A DNA stretch of 64,000 nt from Massilia aquatica (GTDB taxonomy: Bacteria > Pseudomonadota > Gammaproteobacteria > Burkholderiales > Burkholderiaceae_D), in the NCBI RefSeq assembly GCF_011682045.1, contig NZ_VVIW01000024.1, forward strand, positions 33,931-97,930, in the 5' to 3' direction. Made by a program: the position numbers and the translations under genes. Positions 18,089 to 27,320 of the stretch are shown here, piece by piece. The number at the start of each line of letters is the position of its first letter. The stretch's first letter is position 1. The notes below the pieces were generated by a model. The model did not search any database. It worked only from the letters and a program-made list of their open reading frames with translations, and was not told where the DNA came from.

Positions 18089-20941
18089 TTGACCCGACTT
18101 CTTATCCTCGCGCTGCTGTGCATCGCCAGCAGCGCCGTCCATGCCCTCACCCCACCGACTCCCTTGCGCTTGCCGCGAGTGACCATGCACAGCGCGCAGG
18201 GCGACCCGATCGAGCTGCGCCAGCTGACGATCCAGGCGAGCATCAGCGGCAGCATGGCGCAAACAACGGTGCGCATGGAGTTCTACAATCCGAACCCGCG
18301 CCAGCTCGAAGGCAATCTGCAGTTCCCCCTGCTCGACGGGCAGCGGATCGGCGCTTTTGCGCTCGACATCGGCGGCAGGATGCGCCCGGCGGTTGCGGTG
18401 GCCAAGGCACGCGGGCGCGAAGTGTTCGACGAGATCACCCGCGCCAGGGTCGATCCAGCGCTGCTGGAGGTCACGCAGGGGAACAACTTCAAGCTGCGCG
18501 TCTATCCGATCATGCCGCGTAGTAGCCGCGTGGTGGAACTGAGCTACATGGAGCCGCTCGCGCGCCGCGGCGGCCAGTGGCTGTACCGCCTGCCGCTGGA
18601 ATACGGCGCGGTGCGCAATCTGGACCTGACCATCCGCGTCAACGATGCCGCTGCGGCGCCCGTGTTTGCCACCCCCGGCCCCGGCCTGGACTTCGAACGC
18701 GCCGACGGCGTCTACCAGGCCCGGTTGAACCGCAAGGACTACAGCGCCGGCGGCGCGCTCGACGTGCTGACCACCGCCAGCACCGAGGCGCGCGTGTACA
18801 AGGAAGACCGGCTCGGCGCCACCTGGTTCGTGGCCGAAATGCCGGTGACGAACCTGCCCACGCCGCGCGCGGCGCCACCCGTCATCGGCCTGCTGTGGGA
18901 CAGTTCCGGCTCGGGCGAACGGCGCAACCTGGCCGCCGAACTGGCTGCGCTCGACCATTACCTGCGCGCGCTCGGGTCGGTGCAGGTACGCCTGACGCGC
19001 CTGCGCGACCGGCCGGAGGCGCAGCAGATATTCCACATCAGGCGCGGCGACTGGAGCGCCTTGCGGCGCGCGCTCGAAAGCACCCGTTACGACGGCGCCA
19101 GCGCCCTGAACGACTGGAAGCCACAGGACGATGTCGACCAGTACCTGCTGTTTAGCGACGGCTTGTCCAACTACGGCTCCGCCAGGGCGCCGCAACTATC
19201 GCGCCGTCAGTCGCTGTTCGCGGTCAATTCGGCCAGCGCCGCCGACACGGTGCGCCTGGCGGCGCTGGCCGAACGCCAGCGTGGGCAGTTAATCGGAATC
19301 GACCCGGCCACCCCGCAGGCGCTCGCCAACGCGCTGCTGCATACCCAGGCCCGCATCGAGCACATTGCCGCTGGCGGCGCCACCGACATCGAAACCGGAT
19401 CGACCATCATCGAGGCTGGCATGCTGCGCATCGCCGGCCGTGTGCTGGCGCCGGACGCCGCGCTCGATGTCACCATCGCCAACGGCGGCAGGAACCATAT
19501 CATCAAGCTGCCGATCGGCGCCGACGCGCCCTATCATCCGATGGCCGCATCGATGTGGGCGGCCTTCCGCCTGCGCAGGCTGGAAGCGGACGGCGGCTTG
19601 CAGCGCGCCGAAATCGGCCGCATCGGCAGCCGCTTCGGCATCCCCACGCGCGAGACTTCCCTCATCGTGCTGGAGACGCTGGACGACTACGTGCGCTTCG
19701 ATATCGCGCCCCCGGCCGACATGCTCCAGGCCTGGCGCGAACGGCAAACGGAAGATACCGTCGACAGAGAGGCGCAGCGGCGCGCTCACCTGGAGCGGGT
19801 GGCGCGCGCTTTCGCGCAGCGCAGCGCGTGGTGGAATACCCGATTCCCGCGCCCGGCGTCCAAGCCGCCGGCGCCAGTCATCCGCGACGGCATGACGATC
19901 GTGACGGTCACTGGAACCGTTCACAGGAGAATGGTCGAAGTGGAAACGTCGACCGCGCCTGGCCTTAACGCGGCGGCCGCCCCAAGCCAAGCGCAGGGCC
20001 GGATCGACGCGACGGTCCGCGCGGTCCAGGCCCGCGCCAGCGTGCCATCGTCGACGGCGGACGCCCCCTATCTGGCGCGTTTGCGCCAGGCCACGGCAGT
20101 CGATGCATATGCTGTCTACCTCGAGCTCAAGCCCGACTATGCCGACAGTAGCGCGTTCTACCTCGATGCCGCCGGTATCCTGTTCGACAAGGGACGGCGC
20201 GAGCTGGCGCTGCGGGTGCTGTCCAACCTGGCCGAGATCGACCTCGAAAACCGGGCGCTCCTGCGCCTGCTCGGCTACCGCCTGATGCAGGCCGACGCAC
20301 CGGCGCTGGCCGTGCCGGTCCTGCGCGAAGTGCTGCGCCTTGCCGATGAAGAGCCGCAATCGTATCGCGATCTGGGCCTGGCGCTGGCCGCCACCGGGCA
20401 CGCGCAAGAGGCGGTCGATCTCCTGTACGACGCAATCGAGCGCCCGTGGCACCGCCGTTTTCCCGGCATCGAAACGATCTTGCTGACCGAGATGAACGCG
20501 ATCATCGCCACCGCCAGGAAGCCGCTCAAGCTGACCCGCATCGATCCCCGCCTGCTCGCCAGCGAGCCGCTCGACCTGCGCATGGTGCTGACCTGGGATA
20601 CCGACAACAGCGACTTCGACTTTTGGGTGACAGCGCCGGACGGCTACATATCGGCGTATGACAGTGCCGGGCGGTCGCGCCAGGATGGACGTATGTCGAA
20701 CAATTTCAGGGGCGGCTATGGGCCGGAAGAATACGCGCTGCGCCGCGCCGCCCCCGGCAAATACCGCGTCCATGCGATGTACATCGGCAGTTCCCAGCAG
20801 GTACTGGAAGCGCCGCCCACCTTGCAGGTCAAGGTGACAAGCGCATTCGGTACGCGTCGCCAGAAGGAGCAGTCGGTCACCATGCGCCTGACGAAACGCT
20901 ACCAGCAGGAGCTGGTGGGCGAATTCGAGATCAAGCCGTGA
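18089..20941 (+). CDS. VIT / vWA / TPR / DUF2135 secreted protein, copy 2
   Basis: A 950-residue paralogue of the preceding gene with the same domain order: VIT (GSMAQTTVRMEFYNPNPRQLEG), vWA-like (LLWDSSGSGERRN), a divergent linker (TVTGTVHRR), TPR-like helices and DUF2135 (DTDNSDFDFWVTAPDGY). I choose the TTG at 18089, because GGAG lies nine bases upstream and it opens directly on a signal peptide (LTRLLILALLCIASSAVHA). An in-frame ATG 120 bases earlier lies in the terminator region and would put 40 unrelated residues before the signal. The linker has changed most, while VIT and vWA are nearly unchanged. Its stop is only six bases from that of the convergent anti-sigma gene. Confidence 0.85.
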   Translation: MTRLLILALLCIASSAVHALTPPTPLRLPRVTMHSAQGDPIELRQLTIQASISGSMAQTTVRMEFYNPNPRQLEGNLQFPLLDGQRIGAFALDIGGRMRPAVAVAKARGREVFDEITRARVDPALLEVTQGNNFKLRVYPIMPRSSRVVELSYMEPLARRGGQWLYRLPLEYGAVRNLDLTIRVNDAAAAPVFATPGPGLDFERADGVYQARLNRKDYSAGGALDVLTTASTEARVYKEDRLGATWFVAEMPVTNLPTPRAAPPVIGLLWDSSGSGERRNLAAELAALDHYLRALGSVQVRLTRLRDRPEAQQIFHIRRGDWSALRRALESTRYDGASALNDWKPQDDVDQYLLFSDGLSNYGSARAPQLSRRQSLFAVNSASAADTVRLAALAERQRGQLIGIDPATPQALANALLHTQARIEHIAAGGATDIETGSTIIEAGMLRIAGRVLAPDAALDVTIANGGRNHIIKLPIGADAPYHPMAASMWAAFRLRRLEADGGLQRAEIGRIGSRFGIPTRETSLIVLETLDDYVRFDIAPPADMLQAWRERQTEDTVDREAQRRAHLERVARAFAQRSAWWNTRFPRPASKPPAPVIRDGMTIVTVTGTVHRRMVEVETSTAPGLNAAAAPSQAQGRIDATVRAVQARASVPSSTADAPYLARLRQATAVDAYAVYLELKPDYADSSAFYLDAAGILFDKGRRELALRVLSNLAEIDLENRALLRLLGYRLMQADAPALAVPVLREVLRLADEEPQSYRDLGLALAATGHAQEAVDLLYDAIERPWHRRFPGIETILLTEMNAIIATARKPLKLTRIDPRLLASEPLDLRMVLTWDTDNSDFDFWVTAPDGYISAYDSAGRSRQDGRMSNNFRGGYGPEEYALRRAAPGKYRVHAMYIGSSQQVLEAPPTLQVKVTSAFGTRRQKEQSVTMRLTKRYQQELVGEFEIKP

Positions 20942-20947
20942 ACGTGG

Positions 20948-22018
20948 TCAGGGCTTGATCGCGGCGATACGGTCGCGCGTTGCGGCCGGCACCGGATAAT
21001 CGGGATAGGCGGCGCGGAACCTGGTCCATTCGGCCAGCGCGTCCCTGTCCAGCTTCGCCTTGAGCATGGCGTCGATCACCGCCAGCCAGTCGCGCGCATG
21101 TTTGTCGTGCGAATCGGCCGTGGCGATTTTCGACGACTCCGCCACCTTCATGGCCACCTCCTCGGGCTCGCGCCGTACCTGCGCGGGTTTGGCCGCGCGT
21201 GCGTACGACTGAGGCGCTGCCTGTTGCAAGTCGAAGGCATACGCGTCGCGCACCGGCGGCGGCGCTGCGAGCGCTGGCGCCGGCGGTGCGGCCACTGGCG
21301 CCGGGGCGGCGGCCGCCCTCGCCGGCGTCTGCATCTCGGGGACCGGATTGTCGCTGTTGTAGCCTTCGTAGGATGGGGTGGCGGCCTTCTCCTTGAACAC
21401 CTGCACCGGCGAACTGGTTTCGGCAGTCCGTCGCTTGATCGAGGAGCCGGTGATTTCCACCCGCTGGAGTTGCTCGAATTCCGGGGCGGCGGCCACCTGC
21501 ACCGGCGGGGCCGCTCTGACAGCCGGCTCGGGCGCAGCGGAGGCCACAACGGCCGACGGCGCAGGCATCGGACTACTGGCGCGCGGCACTGGCGCAGCCG
21601 GCGGCATCATCGGCGGCGCCGCCCGCGCCATCTCGGCCGGCATGTTTAACACAACCGGCGCTTGCGCCGGCTCCGCGGCGGCCATTCGGTCCTCCATGCG
21701 CGCGCCGCTGCCCTGGTACGCCTGGTGGCCCAGCACGCCGGCCAGCACGCCGGCCGCGATCCCGGCCGGAATGCGCCAGCGCCGGCCCACGCCAGGCGCC
21801 AGCAGCGGCGGCGCGCCGTCGATCACGGCGTCGTTGGCCGCCGCCGGCCGCGCCGCCCTGGCCTCCTGTTCCAGGCCCGCTTTCACGTAGCCCAGGATGG
21901 CGGCATCGAGCTTCGGGCTGGAAGCCGGCTGGGTCAACCCTTGCAGACGGCGCGACAGATCGTCTTCCCCACGCAGGAAGGCGTCGAACTCGTCGTCGCT
22001 CATGTCATCGTTGTTCAC
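20948..22018 (-). CDS. Anti-sigma factor-like membrane protein with long Pro/Ala periplasmic region
   Basis: A 356-residue protein encoded directly after an ECF sigma gene with a 14-base overlap. The N-terminal 70 residues (SDDEFDAFLRGEDDLSRRLQGL) are cytoplasmic and acidic, without the zinc-finger HxxxCxxC. One hydrophobic segment (IPAGIAAGVLAGVLGHQAY, about 80-98) follows, then a long Pro/Ala-rich periplasmic part and a small helical C-terminal domain. The periplasmic part contains RVEITGSSIKRR followed by SSPVQVF, which looks like the plug-domain start of TonB-dependent receptors. The start is GTG 22018 with AAGGGAG five bases upstream; ATG 22003 is the alternative. Its role as anti-sigma factor is inferred from position and topology. 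Confidence 0.75.
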   Translation of the reverse strand: MNNDDMSDDEFDAFLRGEDDLSRRLQGLTQPASSPKLDAAILGYVKAGLEQEARAARPAAANDAVIDGAPPLLAPGVGRRWRIPAGIAAGVLAGVLGHQAYQGSGARMEDRMAAAEPAQAPVVLNMPAEMARAAPPMMPPAAPVPRASSPMPAPSAVVASAAPEPAVRAAPPVQVAAAPEFEQLQRVEITGSSIKRRTAETSSPVQVFKEKAATPSYEGYNSDNPVPEMQTPARAAAAPAPVAAPPAPALAAPPPVRDAYAFDLQQAAPQSYARAAKPAQVRREPEEVAMKVAESSKIATADSHDKHARDWLAVIDAMLKAKLDRDALAEWTRFRAAYPDYPVPAATRDRIAAIKP

Positions 22019-22586
22019 TCAGGCTCCCTTCGCGCAGTTTGCGCATGGCATAGCGCAAACGGCTCTTGACCGTTTCCACCGGTGCTGCCACCACGGCGGC
22101 GATGTCTTCGAGGCTCATGCCGCAAAACTGCTGCAGCACCAGCGCCTCTTTCTGCTCGCTCGGCAGGCCCGCCAGCGCCACATGCAAGCTGTCGCTCTGC
22201 TGTTTTTGTTCGAGCGCGACATCGGGCGAGACCACATCCTGCGCCGCATCGGCCAGCGAGTCAAATACGTCGCGTCCATCCGTGCCGCTGCCCAGCTCCG
22301 CCGCCAGCAAGGGCTGCTGCTGGCGCAGCAGGTCGAGCAGGCGGTTGCGGGCAATCTGGAACAGGTAGGTGCGAAACGCCGCGTCGGGCTGGTAGCGGCT
22401 GCGCGCATGATGCAGGTTGATCCAGCTGTCCTGCACGATCTCGTCGACCCAGTCCGCGCGCGGCGAACGCCAGGCGACAAAGCGGTACAGGCCCGCATGG
22501 TGACGGCGATAGAGCTCCTCGAAGGCGACCAGGTCGCCATCGCGGTAGCGCAGCATGAGCTGCTCGTCTTGTAGGGTGGCGGGCAT
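22005..22586 (-). CDS. ECF RNA polymerase sigma factor
   Basis: A 193-residue sigma-70 family protein with only regions 2 and 4. Region 2 spans FEELYRRHHAGLYRFVAWRSPRADWVDEIVQDSWINLH to RTYLFQIARNRLLDLLR. Region 4 is LAGLPSEQKEALVLQQFCGMSLEDIAAVVAAPVETVKSRLRYAMRKLRE, with the promoter -35-reading helix-turn-helix at its end. The anti-sigma gene overlaps its 3' end. I start at ATG 22586; a longer in-frame start overlaps the promoter-like and hairpin sequences upstream. The ribosome-binding site is weak. The likely targets are its convergent VIT neighbours, based on shared promoter-like boxes there. Confidence 0.92.
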   Translation of the reverse strand: MPATLQDEQLMLRYRDGDLVAFEELYRRHHAGLYRFVAWRSPRADWVDEIVQDSWINLHHARSRYQPDAAFRTYLFQIARNRLLDLLRQQQPLLAAELGSGTDGRDVFDSLADAAQDVVSPDVALEQKQQSDSLHVALAGLPSEQKEALVLQQFCGMSLEDIAAVVAAPVETVKSRLRYAMRKLREGSLSEQR

Positions 22587-22594
22587 GTGCCGCC

Positions 22595-22623
22595 ATTGTA
22601 GGGCGTGCCCTGTGAATACGCAA
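22595..22623 (-). promoter_or_regulatory. Candidate sigma70 promoter of the ECF sigma gene
   Basis: On the minus strand TTGCGT (22623-22618) and TACAAT (22600-22595) are 17 bases apart. The -10 box ends nine bases before the start codon, so the transcript would be almost leaderless. The -35 box overlaps the arm of the efflux-operon hairpin. Confidence 0.45.
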
Positions 22624-22652
22624 ATGCCGCGGCTGTCCGGCCGCGGCATTTG
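22621..22652 (-). terminator. Strong hairpin after the efflux operon
   Basis: A perfect 12-base inverted repeat CAAATGCCGCGG / CCGCGGCATTTG encloses an eight-base loop, 20 bases after the stop of the outer-membrane channel gene. No run of T follows, so it may stop polymerase only partly. Confidence 0.7.
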
Positions 22653-22672
22653 TCATGGGGATGCCGGCTTGA

Positions 22673-24139
22673 TTACTGCCAGCCGCCGCCCAGGGAGCGG
22701 ATCAGCGCCACGGTGGTGACGGCGCGCTCGCCCCGCAGCTGCACCGCATTGCGTTCGACCGCCGCCAGGTTGCGCTGGGCGTCGAGCAGGTCCAGGTAAC
22801 TGGAGCGCCCGGCGTTGTACAGCTTTTGCGCCAGGTCGGCCGAACGGCGCGCCGATACCACGGCGGCGTCGATCTGCTCGGTCTGGCCAGCCAGGATGCG
22901 CAGGCCGGCCAGGTTGTCTTCGACTTCGGCAAACGCCACCAGCACGTTCTGGCGGTAGCTCGCCACCGACTCTTCCAGCACCGCTTCGCTGCGTGCGATG
23001 TTGGCCTTGTTGCGGCCACCGTCGATGATCGGCATCGACAGCAGCGCGCCCAATACCCACGAACGCGCGCTCCAGTTAAACAGGTTGCCGCCGCTGCCCG
23101 ATTCGGTGCCAAGGCCACCGGTGAGGCTCAGCGACGGATACATCGCCGTTTTGGCCACCCCGATGCGCGCATTGGCGGCGATCATCGCGCGCTGGGCGGC
23201 GGTGATGTCCGGGCGGCGCTCCAGCAGGGTCGATGGCAACCCGGCCGGAATGCTTGGGAGCAGCGCCGATTCCACCAGCGGGTTGACCCCGGCGCTGAAC
23301 ATGGCCGCCGGTTTACCCAGCAACACGGCCAGTGCGTGCTCGAATTGCACGCGCTGGCGTTGCAGGCCGATCGCCTCGGCGCGCACCGTCGACAGTTCGG
23401 TCCTGGCGCGGGCCAGGTCGAATTCGCCGATGTCGCCATTGTCGTAGCGGCTCTGGTTCACTTTCACACTTTGCGTGCGCAGGTCGACCGTGCGCGCCAG
23501 GGTGGCCAGTTCGGCGTCCGTTTCGCGCAGCTTGAAGTAAGTCTGGGCCACGTCCGCCTGCAAGGCCAGCAGCACCGACTTGTAGGTCGCCTCCGATGCC
23601 GCCGCGTCGGCGTTGGCGGCGCTGACGTTGGCCGCCACGCGGCCGAACAGATCGAGCTCGTAGCTGGCGGTCAGCCTGGCCTGGTATACATTGCCAGGTG
23701 CGACCGACGCATCGTCGGCCAGGCCGCGCGAGACGCCCGAGTTGCGGCTGCGCTGCGCGCCCATGCCGGCGCCCACCTGCGGCGCGCGGTCCGCTTGCGA
23801 GATGCCGGCCAGCGCCCTGGCCTGCTTGACCCGCGCCGCCGCCACCGCGAGATTTGCGTTGGCGTCGGTCGCTTCGCGGATCAGCGCGGTCAGGTCGGCG
23901 TCGTTAAACGCCAGCCACCATTCGCCGCGCGCCTGCCCTTCGGCCGGCTGCGCCACCTTCCAGCGGGTACCGTCGGCCGCCTGCAGCGGCTCGGACGACT
24001 CCTTGAAGGCGGACGGCATGTCGAGCGCCGGCGCTTTCAGTTCCGGGATGCTGGAACAGGCTGTCAGCAGCAGCGCCGCCAGCAATGGCGCAACGAGGGG
24101 TGAAATGCGGCTCGTGATTGTTGTCTTCATATCAGCCAT
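22673..24139 (-). CDS. RND efflux outer-membrane channel lipoprotein (OprN/OprC/NodT type)
   Basis: A 488-residue TolC-like channel. The signal peptide ends in the lipobox LLTACSS, so the protein is acylated at Cys. Two repeated halves follow, each with long coiled helices (ATDANANLAVAAARVKQARAL; YDNGDIGEFDLARARTEL) and beta strands (YELDLFGRVAANVSAANADA). LLERRPDITAAQRAMIAANARIGVAKTAMYPSLSLTGG is the family signature. Three such proteins form the outer-membrane exit duct of the tripartite pump. The ATG overlaps the pump gene stop (TAATG) with GGAAGGAG in front; a second ATG nine bases later is possible. Confidence 0.94.
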   Translation of the reverse strand: MADMKTTITSRISPLVAPLLAALLLTACSSIPELKAPALDMPSAFKESSEPLQAADGTRWKVAQPAEGQARGEWWLAFNDADLTALIREATDANANLAVAAARVKQARALAGISQADRAPQVGAGMGAQRSRNSGVSRGLADDASVAPGNVYQARLTASYELDLFGRVAANVSAANADAAASEATYKSVLLALQADVAQTYFKLRETDAELATLARTVDLRTQSVKVNQSRYDNGDIGEFDLARARTELSTVRAEAIGLQRQRVQFEHALAVLLGKPAAMFSAGVNPLVESALLPSIPAGLPSTLLERRPDITAAQRAMIAANARIGVAKTAMYPSLSLTGGLGTESGSGGNLFNWSARSWVLGALLSMPIIDGGRNKANIARSEAVLEESVASYRQNVLVAFAEVEDNLAGLRILAGQTEQIDAAVVSARRSADLAQKLYNAGRSSYLDLLDAQRNLAAVERNAVQLRGERAVTTVALIRSLGGGWQ

Positions 24140-27100
24140 TACACTGCTCCTTCCAGATGCGCAGGCACTGCCACGCTTGATTTCTTTTCCATCTTCTTGG
24201 CGAAGGTACGCAGGATCACGTAGAACACCGGCGTGAGGAACAGGCCGAAGAAGGTCACGCCCAGCATGCCGCCGAACACCGCTACGCCCATCGCATGGCG
24301 CATTTCGGCGCCGGCGCCGCTCGAGAACACCAGTGGCACCACGCCCATGATGAACGCGATCGACGTCATCAGGATCGGACGCAGACGCAGGCGGCACGAT
24401 TCGAGCGCGGCTTCCACGATGGTGCGGCCATGGTCTTCGAGTTCGCGGGCGAATTCCACGATCAGGATCGCATTCTTCGAGGCCAGCCCCACCAGCACGA
24501 ACAGCGCGATCTGGGTGAAGATATTGTTGTCGCCGCCGGTCAGCTTGACGCCAACCAGTGCGCACAGGATCGACATCGGCACGATCAGGATCACCGCCAG
24601 CGGCAGGGTCCAGCTTTCGTACTGCGCGGCGAGCACCAGGAACACCAGCAGTACGCACAGCGGGAATACCAGCACCATCGTGTTACCCGACAAAATCTCC
24701 TGGTAAGTCAGTTCGGTCCACTCGTACGACACGCCTTTTGGCAGCGTTTCGGCGGCGATCTTTTCCAGCGCGGCCTGGGCCTGGCCGGACGAGACGCCAG
24801 GAGCCGGGCCGCCGTTCATGTCGGCCGATACGTAGGCGTTGTAGCGCTGCACGCGGTCAGGACCATAGGTGTCCTTGATGCGCATCAGCGACGACAGCGG
24901 GATCATCTCGCCCTTGTCGTTGCGGACCTTGAGCTGGGCGATCTGGTCGGCGTGCGAGCGGAATGGCGCATCGGCCTGCACGCGCACCTGGTAGGTACGG
25001 CCGAACTGGTTAAAGTCGTTCACGTACAGCGAGCCCAGATTGATCTGCAAGGTCTGGTAGATCGTCGTCAGCGGCACGCCGAGCTGCTTGGCCTTGACCT
25101 TGTCGACGTCGGCGAACAGCTGCGGCACGTTGATCTGGAAGCTGGAGAATACGCCGGCCAGCTGCGGGTCCTGCCAGGCTTTCATCTGCACCGCTTGCGT
25201 CGCCTTGTACAACTCGTCGTAGCCCACGTTGCCGCGGTCTTCGATCATCATCTTGAAGCCGCCCACGGTACCGAGGCCATTGACCGGCGGTGGCGGGAAC
25301 ACCATGATGAAGGCATCCTGGATGGCGCCGAGACGCTTGTTCACTTCAGCGGCGATCTCGGGACCCGACATGCCTTTGCCGGTGCGCTGCTCGAACGACT
25401 TGAGCGTGACGAACACGATGCCGGCGTTGGGCGCATTGGTAAAGTCGTTGATCGACAGGCCCGGGAACGCAATCGACGATTCCACGCCCGGCACCTTGGC
25501 CACGATGTCGGACATCTGGCGAATCACGGCATCGGTGCGGTCCAGCGAGGATGCATCGGGCAACTGGGCAAAACCGACCAGGTACTGCTTGTCCTGGGCC
25601 GGCACGAAGCCGCTCGGCACCGCCTTGAACATGAACACGGCGGCCACGGCCAGCACGGCGTACACGATCAGCGACAGCCCCTTGCGTTTCAGGACCACGT
25701 TCACGCCGCCTTCATACCTGGTCGATGCGCGCCCGAAGAAACGGTTGAACCAGGCGAAGAAGCGGCCGAACAGTTTGTCCATCACGCGCGTCAGTCCATC
25801 TTTTGGCGCGTGGTGGGGTTTGAGCAAGGCGGCGGCCAGCGCCGGCGACAGGGTCAGCGAGCTGAATGCCGAAATCACTGTCGAAATGGCGATCGTCAGC
25901 GCGAACTGGCGATAGAACTGGCCCGACAGGCCGGCCACGAACGCGATCGGCACGAACACGGCGCACAGCACCAGGGCAATCGCAATAATCGGACCGCTCA
26001 CCTCTTTCATGGCCTGCACCGTGGCGTCGCGCGGGCTCAAGCCGGCTTCGATATTGCGTTCCACGTTTTCCACCACCACGATGGCGTCATCGACCACGAT
26101 GCCGATCGCCAGCACCAGCCCGAACAGGGACAGGGTATTGATCGAAAAGCCGAAGCCCAGCATCACCGCAAAGGTACCGATGATCGACACCGGCACGGCC
26201 AAGAGCGGAATGATCGATGCGCGCCAGGTTTGCAGGAAGATGATCACCACCAGCACCACCAGGGCCACCGCTTCGAGCAGGGTGTGGATGACGGACTTGA
26301 TCGATGCCCGCACGAACTGGGTTGGATCGTATTCCACGCTGAAGTCGACGCCTTCCGGGAAGTCTTTCTTCAGTTCCGCCATTTTGGCGCGCACGTCGGA
26401 CGACAGTTGCAGCGCGTTCGCGCCCGGCGCCTCGAAAATACCGATGGCGGCGGCCGACTTGTTGTTCAACAGCGCGCGCAGGGAGTAGGAGTTCGATCCG
26501 AGTTCGATCCGCGCCACATCCTTCAAGTGGGTAATGGCGCCGTCGGCACCGGTGCGCACGATGATGTCGCCGAATTCCTCGACCGAAGTCAGGCGGCCCT
26601 GGGTGTTGACGGTCAGCTGGAACTCGGCGCCTTTCGACGGCGAGGCGCCGATCACGCCGGCGGCAACCTGCACGTTCTGCTCGCGGACTGCGGCGACGAC
26701 GTCGGGCGCGGTCATGCCGCGCGCAGCGACTTTTTGCGGATCGAGCCAGATGCGCATGGCGTAGTCGCCCGCGCCGAACAGCTGGGTATCGCCCATGCCC
26801 GGGATGCGCGCCAGCTGGTCCTTCACGTTGAGCACCGCGTAGTTACGCAGGTAGACATCGTCGTAACGGCCGGTTGGCGACAACAGGTGCACCACCATGG
26901 TCAGGTTGGGCGAGCTTTTCACCGCCGTCACGCCGATCTGGCGCACTTCTTCGGGCAGGCGCGGCAAGGCGCGCTGGATGCGGTTCTGCACCTGCGACTC
27001 GGCCTGCTCGACGTCGGTGCCGACCTTGAACGTCACGGTCAGCATCAGCGAGCCGTCCGAAGTATTCTGCGACGACATGTAGAGCATGTTTTCGACGCCG

Positions 27101-27315
27101 TTGATCTGTTCTTCCAGCGGCGCGGCGACGGTTTCGGCGATCACTTTCGGGTTCGCGCCAGGATACTGGGCACGCACCACGACCGATGGCGGCACCACGT
27201 CAGGGTATTCGGAGATCGGCAATGCAAAAATCGACAGCAGGCCGGCCACGAATATGATGATCGACAGGACGGCCGCGAAAATCGGCCGGTCGATGAAAAA
27301 TCGTGAAAAGTTCAT
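24139..27315 (-). CDS. RND multidrug efflux pump inner-membrane transporter (MexF/BpeF type)
   Basis: A 1058-residue HAE1-family proton-driven transporter. The N-terminus MNFSRFFIDRPIFAAVLS and motifs SEYPDVVPPSVVVRAQYPGA, ENMLYMSSQ and FGLVLAIGIVVDDAIVVVENVERN are those of AcrB/MexB/MexF pumps. The adjacent aspartates in IVVDDAIV (about 405) are the proton-relay pair of TM4. Two large periplasmic loops and 12 membrane helices are present, so the gene is intact. The sequence is closest in memory to MexF of Pseudomonas and BpeF of Burkholderia, which expel chloramphenicol, trimethoprim and fluoroquinolones. Actual substrates here are unknown. Confidence 0.96.
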   Translation of the reverse strand: MNFSRFFIDRPIFAAVLSIIIFVAGLLSIFALPISEYPDVVPPSVVVRAQYPGANPKVIAETVAAPLEEQINGVENMLYMSSQNTSDGSLMLTVTFKVGTDVEQAESQVQNRIQRALPRLPEEVRQIGVTAVKSSPNLTMVVHLLSPTGRYDDVYLRNYAVLNVKDQLARIPGMGDTQLFGAGDYAMRIWLDPQKVAARGMTAPDVVAAVREQNVQVAAGVIGASPSKGAEFQLTVNTQGRLTSVEEFGDIIVRTGADGAITHLKDVARIELGSNSYSLRALLNNKSAAAIGIFEAPGANALQLSSDVRAKMAELKKDFPEGVDFSVEYDPTQFVRASIKSVIHTLLEAVALVVLVVIIFLQTWRASIIPLLAVPVSIIGTFAVMLGFGFSINTLSLFGLVLAIGIVVDDAIVVVENVERNIEAGLSPRDATVQAMKEVSGPIIAIALVLCAVFVPIAFVAGLSGQFYRQFALTIAISTVISAFSSLTLSPALAAALLKPHHAPKDGLTRVMDKLFGRFFAWFNRFFGRASTRYEGGVNVVLKRKGLSLIVYAVLAVAAVFMFKAVPSGFVPAQDKQYLVGFAQLPDASSLDRTDAVIRQMSDIVAKVPGVESSIAFPGLSINDFTNAPNAGIVFVTLKSFEQRTGKGMSGPEIAAEVNKRLGAIQDAFIMVFPPPPVNGLGTVGGFKMMIEDRGNVGYDELYKATQAVQMKAWQDPQLAGVFSSFQINVPQLFADVDKVKAKQLGVPLTTIYQTLQINLGSLYVNDFNQFGRTYQVRVQADAPFRSHADQIAQLKVRNDKGEMIPLSSLMRIKDTYGPDRVQRYNAYVSADMNGGPAPGVSSGQAQAALEKIAAETLPKGVSYEWTELTYQEILSGNTMVLVFPLCVLLVFLVLAAQYESWTLPLAVILIVPMSILCALVGVKLTGGDNNIFTQIALFVLVGLASKNAILIVEFARELEDHGRTIVEAALESCRLRLRPILMTSIAFIMGVVPLVFSSGAGAEMRHAMGVAVFGGMLGVTFFGLFLTPVFYVILRTFAKKMEKKSSVAVPAHLEGAV

Positions 27316-27320
27316 GTGAG

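Noticed and set aside
24295..27306. Plus-strand open frame of about 1000 codons opposite the RND pump
   Set aside because: His/Gln/Arg-rich translation without domains; it mirrors the codon bias of the well-supported pump gene.
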